Positions 47,886 through 60,300 of a stretch of DNA of 64,000 nucleotides are shown one piece after another; the stretch's first letter is position 1, and each line of letters opens with the position of its first letter. Where the stretch lies: contig NC_053193.1 of the NCBI RefSeq assembly GCF_905163445.1, forward strand, positions 7,378,001-7,442,000, written 5' to 3'. The position numbers were made by a program, and so were the translations under genes. This DNA is from Pararge aegeria. Taxonomy: Eukaryota > Arthropoda > Insecta > Lepidoptera > Nymphalidae. The notes under the pieces are model-generated. The model did not search any database. It was not told the DNA's origin and saw only the letters and a list, made by a program, of their open reading frames with translations.

Positions 47886-48171
47886 AACACAGTTTTAGCA
47901 ACTGTTCACAGCCACATTTAAACCTAATTGAGTTTAAGTGAATAGGTATATATAAAGATTCAATTAAGTGTATTTCCAACGGATTCTCAGAAGGCGGAGA
48001 TTATGAATTCAATGTAAACTTGTTTTTGAGGATTTTTCTGTCAAGTCTGTATATAATAGATTAAGATGCTTTTTTTACCAGATATAATTCTACACGATTG
48101 TCAGAAAATATGTTACGGCTAGAATTCGCTAATTGGAATAGCGTTATCTTCAAACGTCTTCTTTACATCAT

Positions 48172-48487
48172 CATATAAACTCAGTACCGGCGCACTACAG
48201 GGCACGGGTCTCCTTAAACAATGAGAAGGGTTTTAGGTCGTGGTCTACCACGCTGGCTCAGTGCAGATTGATGGACTCCACAACCCTTTGAGAACATTGT
48301 GGAGAACTCTCGGGCATGCAAGTTTCCTCACGATGTTTTCCTTCGTCGTTGAAGCAAATTATAATATTTTAATTACTATAAATGAATGACATGACTTCGT
48401 AGAAAAGAAAAGTATTCGTGCTGGGATTCAAACTCGGGCCGCGAGGAGTGGAATCGAAGCCCTACTCACTAGGTTATCACCGCTTCT
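48172..48487 (-). mobile_element. RTE-tailed tRNA SINE, full length, minus strand
   Basis: From right to left on the minus strand: GCGGTGATAACCTAGTGAGT (A-box region), GAGTTTGAATCCCAGCACGA (B-box region), the body with AACATCGTGAGGAAACTTGC, then the 3' end with CGGTACTGAG and TGATGATG. It defines both ends of the family in this window. Confidence 0.88.
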
Positions 48488-49444
48488 ATAATTAAAGCTT
48501 TGCTAATTCTGCTTGACTTACTTACTTGTAAATATGAGAAGGTTTTAGCATAACAAGTCCTAATTGCAATGAGAGAAATCCTCAAACGAACGCTTCGTTG
48601 GTGTGATAAAGCAAAGCTTCCACTAATTGGGTCGCATCACAACGTATGACTTTTACCAAAAAGTGTGGGGTTACCTATTTATTATACATATATATGTTTT
48701 CTTTTTGATACACACCAATTTCTCTGCTGTTTCGTGGCTTTATTTCTTATCTAGTAGTATCTGATGCTCGCGGATGGGTTCCATTAAAATTTAGTTAGCT
48801 TTGATTTTTAAAACTTCCTTAAACCTTAATGGTAGGGGTAAAGTTAATATAAACACACCGATGTCCTTGACATGTTCGTTACGTATGGTGCTAGGCATCT
48901 GTGTGCATATATTGCGTGCGTGTTTGACTTCTTGAATGGGTTAAATATTGTGATTTCGTGACTCTATTTAATTGCTAGGGATAGAAATGTATTCCCCCGA
49001 AAATGAGGCCGAATTCTAACCACTAAAACTAGCATAGGTTATTAATATAAATATTTAAAAAAAACATCAAAATAATTATAACAGTGACTTGAAATTGCAT
49101 TTGAACGCGTGTGCGCATTTGAACCTGTGTGTGTGTATTATAGTTTTAAATATTATCTAGGTTAGATTTTATTTAAAACCTAACCTAACCTTTTTACTTT
49201 GCCATATCTGTGACTTTATTTGACCTTAAATATAAACACAGCTTAAGTCATCTTAGCTAAACTTTAGTGTAACACGTTACGTTTAAAATCACAAAGTCGC
49301 GATATATTGTCCAAGCATTTTAGGAAAATGTGCCTTATTTTTGTAACCCAATATTGCTGGAAGTTGGTTTTATGATGGCGTTGGTAAACATAGGAGCTTG
49401 GCTGTAACCACCAAGTTTGAGCTAATTAAACTGATCTCGATTGG

Positions 49445-49560
49445 TAATTGATTTACCTCTACCTCATTGATCTAGTTGTTAGCATGTTTAACTGGAGATC
49501 CTGGGTTCGAATGCTAACTATTGGGGGTTTTCTGTTCAATATATTTTCGGTGATAATTTA
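49445..49560 (+). mobile_element. Isolated tRNA-like SINE head
   Basis: GATCTAGTTGTTAGCATGTT resembles an A-box segment and CCTGGGTTCGAATGC a B-box. The rest does not fold as a tRNA and there is no acceptor stem, so it is a SINE head and not a tRNA gene. Confidence 0.6.
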
Positions 49561-49974
49561 ATACATTACATTTTAATTAAAAGTATTTACGCAGGTATGA
49601 CGATTTACTCTGTCCGCCGCATGTAAATGCTTTTTGAAATTTGGTCAAGCTACAAATTGATAGAATTTATGAGAAAAGAAAACATAATGTTTGTAAACAT
49701 CAAACAATACCACTGAACAAAACATAACAATAACACCCAAAAGTAAATTTACCACTTAATATGTGAAGCATGCCAAATATCGATATATTAACACAAGTGA
49801 CATATTTTTTTACTTGTATATACCTATTCATACAGCTTTGTGAGAATTTGTTGAAAGGTTCCGTCATGGGCCCGTTATAACTATGTTGTGGAAACTTCCG
49901 TTGGAACTATTGTCGTCTTTTAAAAACATACCTGATTTGGGGTATTATAACAGGGATATAATCTTAATGATGCG

Positions 49975-50160
49975 GTATTAGCCTAGTGTGTAAGGCTTTC
50001 GATGTGTCGCTTTCGGAGGGACAGAGTTGGATCCTCGGCATGCACTAATAACTGTTTGGGGTTTATCAATAGTCTATAACAGTTGGCCTGCTTAACTAAA
50101 TTGCGCTCCTAATGTGAGGGTTTGCTCATAATCACCACGTTGGATTATACCAGTAGGTAC
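49975..50160 (+). mobile_element. Diverged RTE-tailed SINE
   Basis: TTAGCCTAGTGTGTAAGGCT and GGACAGAGTTGGATCCTCGG give the tRNA head. CACGTTGGATTATACCAG is the decayed distal part. Most of the body is deleted. Confidence 0.6.
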
Positions 50161-50174
50161 CTACATGATTCAAA

Positions 50175-50560
50175 AAATTCAAAATTAACACTTGAACTTG
50201 ACTTAATTTGAAGCACTGTTGAAACGTTAAGTCTGTCTGTGTGTTGCGAATACCACCGGTTCGGGAGGCAGATTCTACCGAGAAGAAGCCGACAAGAAAC
50301 TTAGCAGTTGCTCTTTTCCAACATCAACAATTTTCATTTTACATTTTAACATTCATTTTTCTATCTTGTGAGAGATGAAAGCGGAGCCGGATGCTTCCAA
50401 GCAACCTTGTCATTAAGAAATTCATCAATTGTGTAGTAACTACGCTATAATAAATGTGTTTTAACGTATTCTTTAAACTCATGCATTAGTAGGTCCAAAA
50501 TGACCTTAGGAATCATATTATAAAAGCGTATGTATACATGGTAGTAGTAGTGCCGAGAAC
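50175..50560 (-). mobile_element. 3' end of the second LINE family, minus strand
   Basis: ACCACCGGTTCGGGAGGCAG, GAGAAGAAGCCGACAAGAAA and GAGCCGGATGCTTCCAAGCA match 23290-23460. The further text reaches into the region distal to the UTR but no RT codons are recognised. Confidence 0.82.
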
Positions 50561-51392
50561 GCTGCTCGTTCTTCGTTTTATTCCCTAAATTTCAGAATAG
50601 TTTGCAGTTAAGTATCAGTAAAGTTAAAAAAAGGCGCGCCTGCAACAAAGTTGCAAGCCTGAGAGTCTCCATTCTGAAAGACGTTTGTGGTCCAAAAATC
50701 TGACTGAGCAGATTTGGACGTGTTGGACTCTATCTTATCTTATACCCTTCTCATTTTGAGAGGAGACCCGTGCAATGTAGTGGGCCGGCAATAGGTTGAT
50801 AAATAAGGTATACAAGTACCTGCTTTTGTTTAAATGGTACCTAGGTTATAAGAACAGTTCTCAAAAGTGCGTTTTAAGTCCTAGCTATGAAGTAAGAAAA
50901 ATAATGCAAACGATACAAATGCGCGTTTTTGTGATATTCATTGCATAATGTTGAGAACCCGCCCGATGTCTTATGCATATTGAATACAAGAGATATGAAT
51001 TTGAGTTCTTACTTCGTATTACATAATTCCCGCTAGAGCTCATACCGAAATCTCTTCACAACGGTTCCACGCGGCCTGTTCTATCACTTAATATTTTAAA
51101 TTTTAAAGCGAGAGACTTGTGACAAATTGCTTAAATGAAATCTAGGTACAGCTTAAGTAAATCTGCCAGATTAGCAAAGGAAAAAATCTTGGCACTATCA
51201 AATGGGCTTCTGACTCGTTGTTCAAGTAGTTGGCTACTGATCACAAGATACTGGGTTCAATCCCCGGGATTTGTTTTTAATCTTTAAGTGTTGAGCGTTT
51301 CTCACAAGGAATGTTCAAAGGTTGCTGACCGCGAACATACCGAAAGGTTAACATACTATGTTCCTAAGAAGTACGTGAACTGTATGTAGCAA

Positions 51393-54300
51393 ATGGCTTC
51401 AAAGTTATTTTCTTACAGAATGGTACTGAAAGTAGACCCCCGGCAGCTAGTCGGGAGGGTTTTACCTATACTACGCTGGTCGAGAAGCTACAATGCTGAG
51501 ACTGGAATTGGAGATTTGATAGCTGGAATTACTGTAGCACTTACATTGATACCACAGTCTATCGCCTACGCTTCACTAGCTGGTTTTGAACCACAGGTAA
51601 AAGTAACATTTTTTTTTGTAAGGTTCCAATAGGACCTAAGCCTTTGACGTGTATCTCGTCAAACGTAATAAATTGATTTTGAAACTTTCCCAGAATATGT
51701 ATTTCTATCGGCGCTATAACAACAAATAATAAAAATTAATAAGTTAAAAGTAAAGGTGACAAGAAACGTTTTTTTGGTATTTTATGACACGTCGATGTTA
51801 ATAATGTAAATATGTATTAGGTATCATATTACATGTTGGTCCGGAACCCTTCTTTTTCATGTCCAACCTACACTTAGCTAGTTTTTCTAAACTAGCTTTC
51901 CTCGTGCGGAATTTAGATATATATCCTTGCTGGTATAAAAAGCATAAAAACAAGTGTAACTAAATCATCCAAGACTGCAATAAATAAATTGAAATCGGAC
52001 AATCTAGGAAGATTTTGTCTTCTTAACATAAAGTTGTTATCGCAATCACGTTCTTGGAATTACTCACTCATAATAATATGTGTAATTATAAGAACGTGGT
52101 TTTTTACTTATTAAATAAATACGAATCGTCATATTTACAAAATGCTACTGAAAATATTTGCGGATCAGTGACATATTTCCTTGGAATGCGGTAATTGTGA
52201 CAGAACTTGTGTAAAAACTTTGCCTATGATCGATTTATTAGTCTTCACATTATGATGTGTAAATGTTAAACTTGTTCATTTAAACCAAATTGTAAGTTTA
52301 TTGATTAATATTAAAATTAATAATAGCTTGTGGTATAAATCATAGAATTTTCTTTAGTTCGGAGAAATAAAAATTTTCCCTTGGGATTAAAAAACAAATT
52401 CAACTATAGTGGAAAAGTTCCGTCTGTTTTTCCAGGATCCCACCAATACATCTAGACTTGGTGACAATGAGACCTCTTAGGAAGTTATACGTTTCAATTC
52501 AAAACTGTTATTTTCCAAATCAGTTTATCATTTCTGAGGTAACAAATAACAAAAAAAATACAAACAATAAATGCTATGAAGAGATACCCATTGCTTAGTG
52601 GTGGACTTCCATTGGCTAACATACAACAGTGACAAAATGAAGTTCTTAGAAAAAAGGCACAGGTTCCTGTCGTTGTGCTATTTAGAAGCCCCTTCTAAAA
52701 CCTCACCTTCATAAGTAACACCATAAGTCGTACTACGTTATTTTTTTCAATTTCTTAACGATAATTCCGTACTTTAATAGGAAATGTAGCATTGCCAGTT
52801 CTATATAGCAGAGTTGAAGTAAGTCAAAGAAAACGAACACGTAAAATTCGAAACTCTTAACTTTTATAAAAGCTGAATCATTTAGTTTCAGTGCAGTTCG
52901 TCTAATGGATTTTTATCAGGCGTGTAGAGTCTTAGTTGAAATACAGAAAAGTCACTTTACTCATTTGTTTTTGTTAGATTTCCTAACGAGTTTACAGGCT
53001 AAAACAAAAGTTTATTTGTGATAGATATAATAATTTAAAAAAAACGTAATTAAAACTGTAATATATTTTCAACCTTTCAATAACAAAGCGTTTGTACTAA
53101 ATATTATAATGGGATGTAACCAAATCCACCGTCAATGTGTATTTAAGGTATATTGTCACACCAAGTTAGTGTATCACATTTACACTAACGTGGATCTTAT
53201 TACATTGATTTTAGGTTCAAATAGATTACCACACAAGTGTTTTATAATATCTCGATAAAATTTTATTTGTACCTCATTGCAATTAACATGTATATAGACG
53301 AAGAATTCTTTCTTCTTCTTAGTGCAATGAAAATGGTACGTTTTTGCTTCTAAGTGTGTTAAAAGACGCCGTAAAACGCGTGCACATTGGTCATAACACT
53401 CTCGGCTCCCATAATGCGCTCTTCAGCTTGCATAATATCGCTTGAGTGTAATGACCAACACAGCACACTAGTATCGCAAAGTACTAAAGTACTATTATAA
53501 AAATGACGGCCGACTGGCGCAGTGGGCAGCGACCCTGCTTTCTGAGTCTTTGGCCGTGGGTTCGATTCCCACAACTGGAAAATGTTTGTGTGATGAACAT
53601 GATTGTGTCTCGGTGTTTATCTGTATATTATAAATATTTATGTGTATTATATTCATTTTTTATGACCATCTATTTTAGTATCCATAACACAAGCTACGCT
53701 TACTTTGGGGCTCATAAAAAACAAAAAAATCAGCTTATATTCCTTTCAAATACTAAGTAGGTACCGAATAGACTTAGGATGATTGAGGGTGAATCTGGTA
53801 ATACACTCTTTCAAGTTTACTTGACAGACATAATATGAAATAACGACACCAAAACACTATTGAACCACTTTTCAAAAGTCATATTATATAGTCATAGAAT
53901 AAAATATGTATAGTATACAATTGATTTATGGAAAGTAGTTATTAGTGATCAAAAATTAAATTGAATTCATCCGGAAGCAATCTAAACTAATCGAGTTCTA
54001 TTTTAGTTAGAGCTATTGTTAAAAGTAATTTTATATAAAATTTTCCCGTTATTAGATCTCTATGCGATATAATATTTTATAGCCTTTGTACTCGTAATTA
54101 CGTCAAGGTTTAATATTTATCACTTTGAATCAGTTAACAAAACACAATTTATAGTTTTTGTTTAAAACGAGCATGCTAGTTTTCTTTTTAAGTTAAAATA
54201 GTTAACTTAGCAGAATTTTAAGCTATTTCAAATTAGGAAATTTCAAAATAAGGCAGATGCCATAAGTATAGTAGAAAGGAACCTGGCAAAACACGGATCA

Positions 54301-57300
54301 GAACAGAAGTAAAATATAAGAGCCGATACTAATAGCGCAATATTATCAAAGTAGACTTCTTACAGGAGAGCGTTCAGCAGATCAGAGCGCTCTACTTTAA
54401 GATTTCTTACAGTCTTTTATATCAAAATTATCAAAGATCTAAGATTAGAAGACGTTAATAAAAAGATATTTCTTAATAATATTTAGGTAATAACCTAAAT
54501 ATTATTAAGTCATAATATCAACGTAACCTAAATTTTCCAGTATGGTCTCTACGCGTCTTTCGCTGGCAGTTTCGTGTATGCAGTAATGGGAACCTGTCCG
54601 CAAATCAACATAGGTCCCACAGCATTACTATCTCTCCTAACATTCACTTACACAAATGGAACGAATCCTGATTTTGCGATTCTGCTCTGCTTCATCGGCG
54701 GCATTATTCAGTTAATAGCTGGGATTGTACAGCTAGGTATGTATTTTTTGTTTGACCGTTCACTTTCTGTTCAGTTATTGCATTGATTTTTGATTACAAC
54801 GACAAAGCCTTTGGCCCTAGCACTGAACTTAAGGTATTCTCACAGCAAGTCAATTATTGGTCAATGGTTAAGCAAAACATCGTGAGGAAACCTGCATTCC
54901 TGCATGCCTGTGAGAGCTATCAAGCTCTGCACAATTTTCTCAAAGGTGTGTGAAGTACGGCCTCAACTATTCCGATTGTGGGAGGAGACGCGTGCTCTAT
55001 AGTGGGCCGGTAACAGGTTGATATGATGAGTTTATGGTCTATCGTCGGCCTTGTTTGTGTAGTGATAAGGATAGCATAGCTATATCGCATAACACGCTAT
55101 GCAGACTATGGATCATGCAAAGCATTTTTTTAATATTAAGAAATTCACCGCAGGAGTAAGCAGTGAAGTTGCTATTCTACGTTAAGCGGTCGATCCAAAG
55201 AATTAAAGGACATTCGCATCAAGGCAGCGTTAAGGGTGTTAGGTCATTGTTTGAGATTTTTAAAGTGTACTTAGGCTAGAGGCTGTTATCGATAGAGCAC
55301 CCCTTAATTTTGCTTTGCCAAAGTTAGTGTTAAATAGGACAGACTTATGAGGGTCACATGTCTTATCGTTTTAACTATTTCTAAAGTCTGCGGTGAGGCT
55401 AAGCATGCTACATACATCTAAGACTGTGATGTGAATTTTTCTAAACTTATGCATAGCAGAATCTTTAATTTGCAATTTATTACTGTGAGATTAATGACTT
55501 AAAAAATAATAGAATCTTTAATTTGCAATTTATTTATTACTAAGACTTAAAAATCTTCTAAAAACTTAAATTTCACTTACATGCTTATGTTATAAGGGTT
55601 GCTTAACCTTAAAAAAAGATTTGTGTTATGTTTGAAGTATTTACACGCAGTGACTGCGTGCTGGACGGCGCGGTGTTCAAGATTGCAACCAATCACAGGA
55701 CTTGTTTGAACGCTCACCTCTTCTTATTGGCCACACAAATTTGAACGCCGCTAAGAACGCAAATTGGAAGCAGGCTTCTATTGGTTCATTTTGTGAACTA
55801 TTTTTGAGGCCTGTGCCAGACTCAAAGATAACTTCTATACCGACTTTGTCTGAATTCCAGAGTAAAGTCGGATCACACCTATAGATATCAGCCTGAATTT
55901 TACTGAGAGAGGAAGTAACTATAAGCCTAGTAGTAGAAGACTGGGCTGATGATGATGATGAATTTAACCTGGCTAAGTTTGTTGGGGGCTCTTCTTAGAC
56001 CAGGGCGCGTTTGGAACCCTACTAGCTTTAGTTTTAAGTTATCACCATCACTCACATATTTGTAACATGTTAAATGTATGAACGCTTCATAAGTGCCTGT
56101 AATATGGTCTACATGAATAAAACGTTTATGAATTTTGTATTTTTTGAATTTTGAATTAAGAAGCATAGCGATTAACATTCTCTGACCGGCATAGTACCCT
56201 GCTAACGTGATCGTAATCTGAAAAATATTTGTGAATTTGATTGAGAATGAAATTTAAAGTGAATGGAAGTCCACAGCTTTGTTCCAGAGAAGAAGTCACG
56301 TAACGGAAATCAAACTTTGTTGACTTTGTATTTGTTTTTATATCACGACTAATAATTTACCCCTTTCCATGGCTTGTAGTGGGTGCAACAATAATCCGAA
56401 GCTGCGAGTAATCCGATTTCTATCCACTCACATACAGTTGAGTTATTGAGGATTATCTATGACAGAATTGCAATTTGCAATGGGTTGCAATACCAGGATT
56501 TTAATATTTTTATTTTTTTTAATCTGCGATTATGCGTCATGGTATTTGATGTTAAAATTGGAATTTGCAATACTGTGATGTGGGCTTACACCGGTGATTA
56601 TAGTCAACTTATTAATGAACTGAAGGATGAAATCCCTTTGTGTGCATGCATTTAATATTACCCGCTTTACAAAGCCTGTTGGACTCCTGTCCTTATCATC
56701 ATTATCGACCTATTACAAGACACTGCACTCTTTTCCGAATGAGAATGTACGGAATGTTAGACTTCACACACCCTTGAGAACGTTACAGAGAACTCTCAGA
56801 AATCCAACTTTCCTTACAATGTTTTCCTTCACCGATAAAGCAGGTGATATTTTGAGTGTCTAAAAAACGCACATAACTCTGAAAAGTAAAAATGCTTGCC
56901 GGGGATCGACTCAGTGCCCCGAAGAGGGAAGCCAAAGCTCTAACAAACAATAGGCTATCACTGCGTTTTTCCCTATAATAAAAAAATAAAAACTACAATA
57001 TTACTTGATTTTTAAATAATGTTTAATTTCAGGTTTCCTCGTCGAGTTTGTATCATTACCAGTTGTGTCCGGTTTCACATCCGCCGCGGCTATTACTATC
57101 GCCTCTTCTCAGATAAAAGGTCTATTTGGCTTGAAGTTTAATGCAGAGACTTTTATATCCACTTGGGGTGGCGTGTTCCATCACATAAGACAGACAAAAA
57201 TGGAAGACACACTTCTTGGATTGTCTTGCTGTATCGTTCTTATGGGAATGAAAGTGAGTTTTTTTTTTTGTTATATTAACTCCAAAATACAAGAAAGCAT

Positions 57301-60300
57301 TTATGATGCACTCTATAAGCATTTATGATTTTGTTTTGACTCTACCACTGGTTTGGAAGGCAGATGCTACAGAGAAGGAGCCTGCAAAAACAGCAACAGT
57401 TGCTCTTTTCAACAATTTTTACTTTCACTTTTCTATCTCGTGAGAGATGAACCCGAAACCGGATGGTTCCAAGCGACCTTGTCATTAAAAAATCTATAAA
57501 TTTTATACTAATAAATGTGTTTTAACATATTGTATAAGCTTATGTAATGGTACCAATCATTAATTTTTAAAATATTTAAAAGCTGCTAGGTATAGAACAA
57601 ACCGCAAAATAAAGCTAGATGATTAATTTTTTTATTGCAAGGTTATTTAGTCAACAATTAACTTTCTTTATTTCAGTGAATATTTGCCTTACATAATAAG
57701 TTGTAAGTCAAATAGAATAAGTGAGTCTAGGTATCTGCGTATAAGTTGGGAGCGTATACTTGGTTAGGCAAAAGTGTTGGTCTAAATTCTTTTTAAAAAT
57801 TGATAAAATAGTAGTAGTTACATAATACAACTGACGTCACAATACTCGTGGTCACAATTCTATGTTATTCTCGTAATCATTATGATCGCCGGTTCTCTAA
57901 TTGTGGGCAATTGCTCTCTACCGGTCCTTTGTTAGTAAGTAAACGTTTTTCTCAGGCGTATTACATCTTCTTTACCGTGTATTTTGGCGCCCAATTCACA
58001 CATTATCTTAATGTTACTTGGATTACGTACTTATGGAATGTCGTTGGATGCGTATCTAATTGTTTTGTCATTCACTCACGGTTACCTGCTAGTACACGAC
58101 TGACTAAAAAGGAGTGTAAAGTTTTTAGCCTTCATGCGTGTATGTATGTATACATGTAAAAAAAAAAATATTGAAATAGGACCGCACTTTTGAAGCGTAC
58201 ATTATGCAGGAAGTTGGTAAATGGTAGTGATATGCTGGTGTTAGAAGGGCTCCATTTGGACTCTGGTCTCAAAAGAAACCCACAACAAACGTAGCTGCAG
58301 GGCTAACACGGGCAGGAGATGAAAATTATATCCTCCGATTATATCCCCTAACTAGGGTATACTCGTAATTAAGATGTCCACCTGCTTAAGCACGTGAACA
58401 TGGAATAGGAGAAGTTTACCCCCGTTTATCATTACACATATATTATTTGGATATTATTTTTTCTTGTGCGCCAGTGCTCTGAGAGTTAATAAAGCTGTGG
58501 GAGGAGATCAATTTGTATCCTTTCCCTGCAGTGGCGTGCATAGAGGGTATGCACAGGGTATGCAGACTATATGAAATGAAGAGAATCGCCAATACGAGTT
58601 ATAAATACTCAAGGGTAGGCTTTCTATAACTCTTACAATGCCTATCCTTAAAATTATTATAACTCGCACTGGAGATTTTCTTCACTTTAAATCATCTGCA
58701 TACCCTGTGCATACCCTCTATGCACGCCACTGTTTCCCTGGGGATATAATTGTCTCCTGCCCATGCTAGCCATGCTGGGCGTAATAAGTGTAAACCATTA
58801 AATTTTCAATGTAAAGTTTTTTTTCCTTTGACAAAATTTAGCTCGTATTTGTATCCTGGAGCAAACTGGACAGGATACTTGTTATCTTGTACCAGGACAA
58901 CGGAAGATTAAAAACCCTTTGTTAACTACGCACGTCTACTCGCTAAATTGATCTTGGCAAAATATTGTAAATACATTTTTTGCATCCAGCTCGTCTAGCA
59001 TGGGCAGGAGACAATTATCTCCCCGGGGAAAGGATAAAAATTTATCTTCTCCCATAGCTTTATCAACTCTCAGAGCATTGGCGCACCGGTGGAAATAATA
59101 TCCAAATAAATATATATGCAATATAAGACGAGGGTAAAAGTCCCCTATTCCATTTTCCCGTGCTTTAGCAGGTGGACATGTTAGTTATATCCCCAGTCAG
59201 GGGGTAAATCGGGGATATAACTTTTGTCTCCTGCCTATGCTTGCCCTGCTGGGGACAGACATATAAAGTTTGTGTGGAAGTTGATATCGTTATGATCGAT
59301 TCTGAACACCGAATCTCGTGAAAAAGTAATTGCCGAATTTGAAAAAGCGTGCTAGGTGTCACGTACTTTTATTTTCCAACAATGTGGGGAACTGGGAATG
59401 GTGTTTTTTTGTCATTTTTACGATCTAAACTGTAGTTTTGTAAATAAACCCATCTGTTTTAGAATATACAAATATACTTTTTTACTAAATAGGCAGAAAT
59501 TATCACTCCACAAGTTGATAGCATCTAAAATGTATTATATAAAAGTTTGTGATAAATGGATAACGACACCACGAGTTTCGTTTTTACAATTATGGAAACG
59601 GAACTTTAAAAACAATAAATTATATTTTACTTTCGCATGTACCTAAGCCCGTTAAAGTGCTCAACTAACTCCAATTTTGCGTTGAACAATCCCAGTGCAC
59701 ATTAAACTCTGTCGAGCTATCTAATTGCCCGCTCTATTGTTTGTGGACACTAATTTCACAACTTGCTACATCTCTCCAATCCACTAAGTGACCTCGTCGT
59801 AACTGCATTATGACGACAAAAATTCGCGTATGTTCAGATGTAAGAATCATAAGTCATAGAACCAATAAGTGCCCATACTAATACTAGGAATGGGACCGGC
59901 ATTTCCAAAGAGTATACTTTCGAGGTCGACCCATTGCCATCAAATCAGAATCTTATGAGAGGATCCCCTGGCAACTTACAGAAAGCTTAAAATTTTATAT
60001 CCACGTACCCAATGTGCAGAAGTGTGAGTATACCTTTTCTCTTTAATCAATCAATCGCAAATCGCAAATCATACTTACGAATAAACTTATTTTCTTTTCA
60101 CCCTTCTAATGGCTACCGAACCGATTAAAGTTCTTCGTATTTCTCAAAGTGTAGTAGTTATCGTTCTTGAGAGCCTTTTAATTTTTTTTGCATATATTAT
60201 CAACTGGTTGTAATTTGATATTAGTACGAAAACAATGTGGCCAATAGAATTATTTTTAGTCATTCAGAAAAATTCTATTGACAAAATTTTTTTCGTACCA

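Noticed and set aside
49178..49195. AACCTAACCTAACCT, considered as an interstitial insect telomere repeat (TTAGG)n
   Set aside because: Only about three imperfect units next to unrelated AT-rich text; chance or a simple repeat explains it.
53506..53580. Possible tRNA gene with good A and B boxes
   Set aside because: There is no pairing acceptor or anticodon stem, and the sequence continues into the SINE body found at three other sites.
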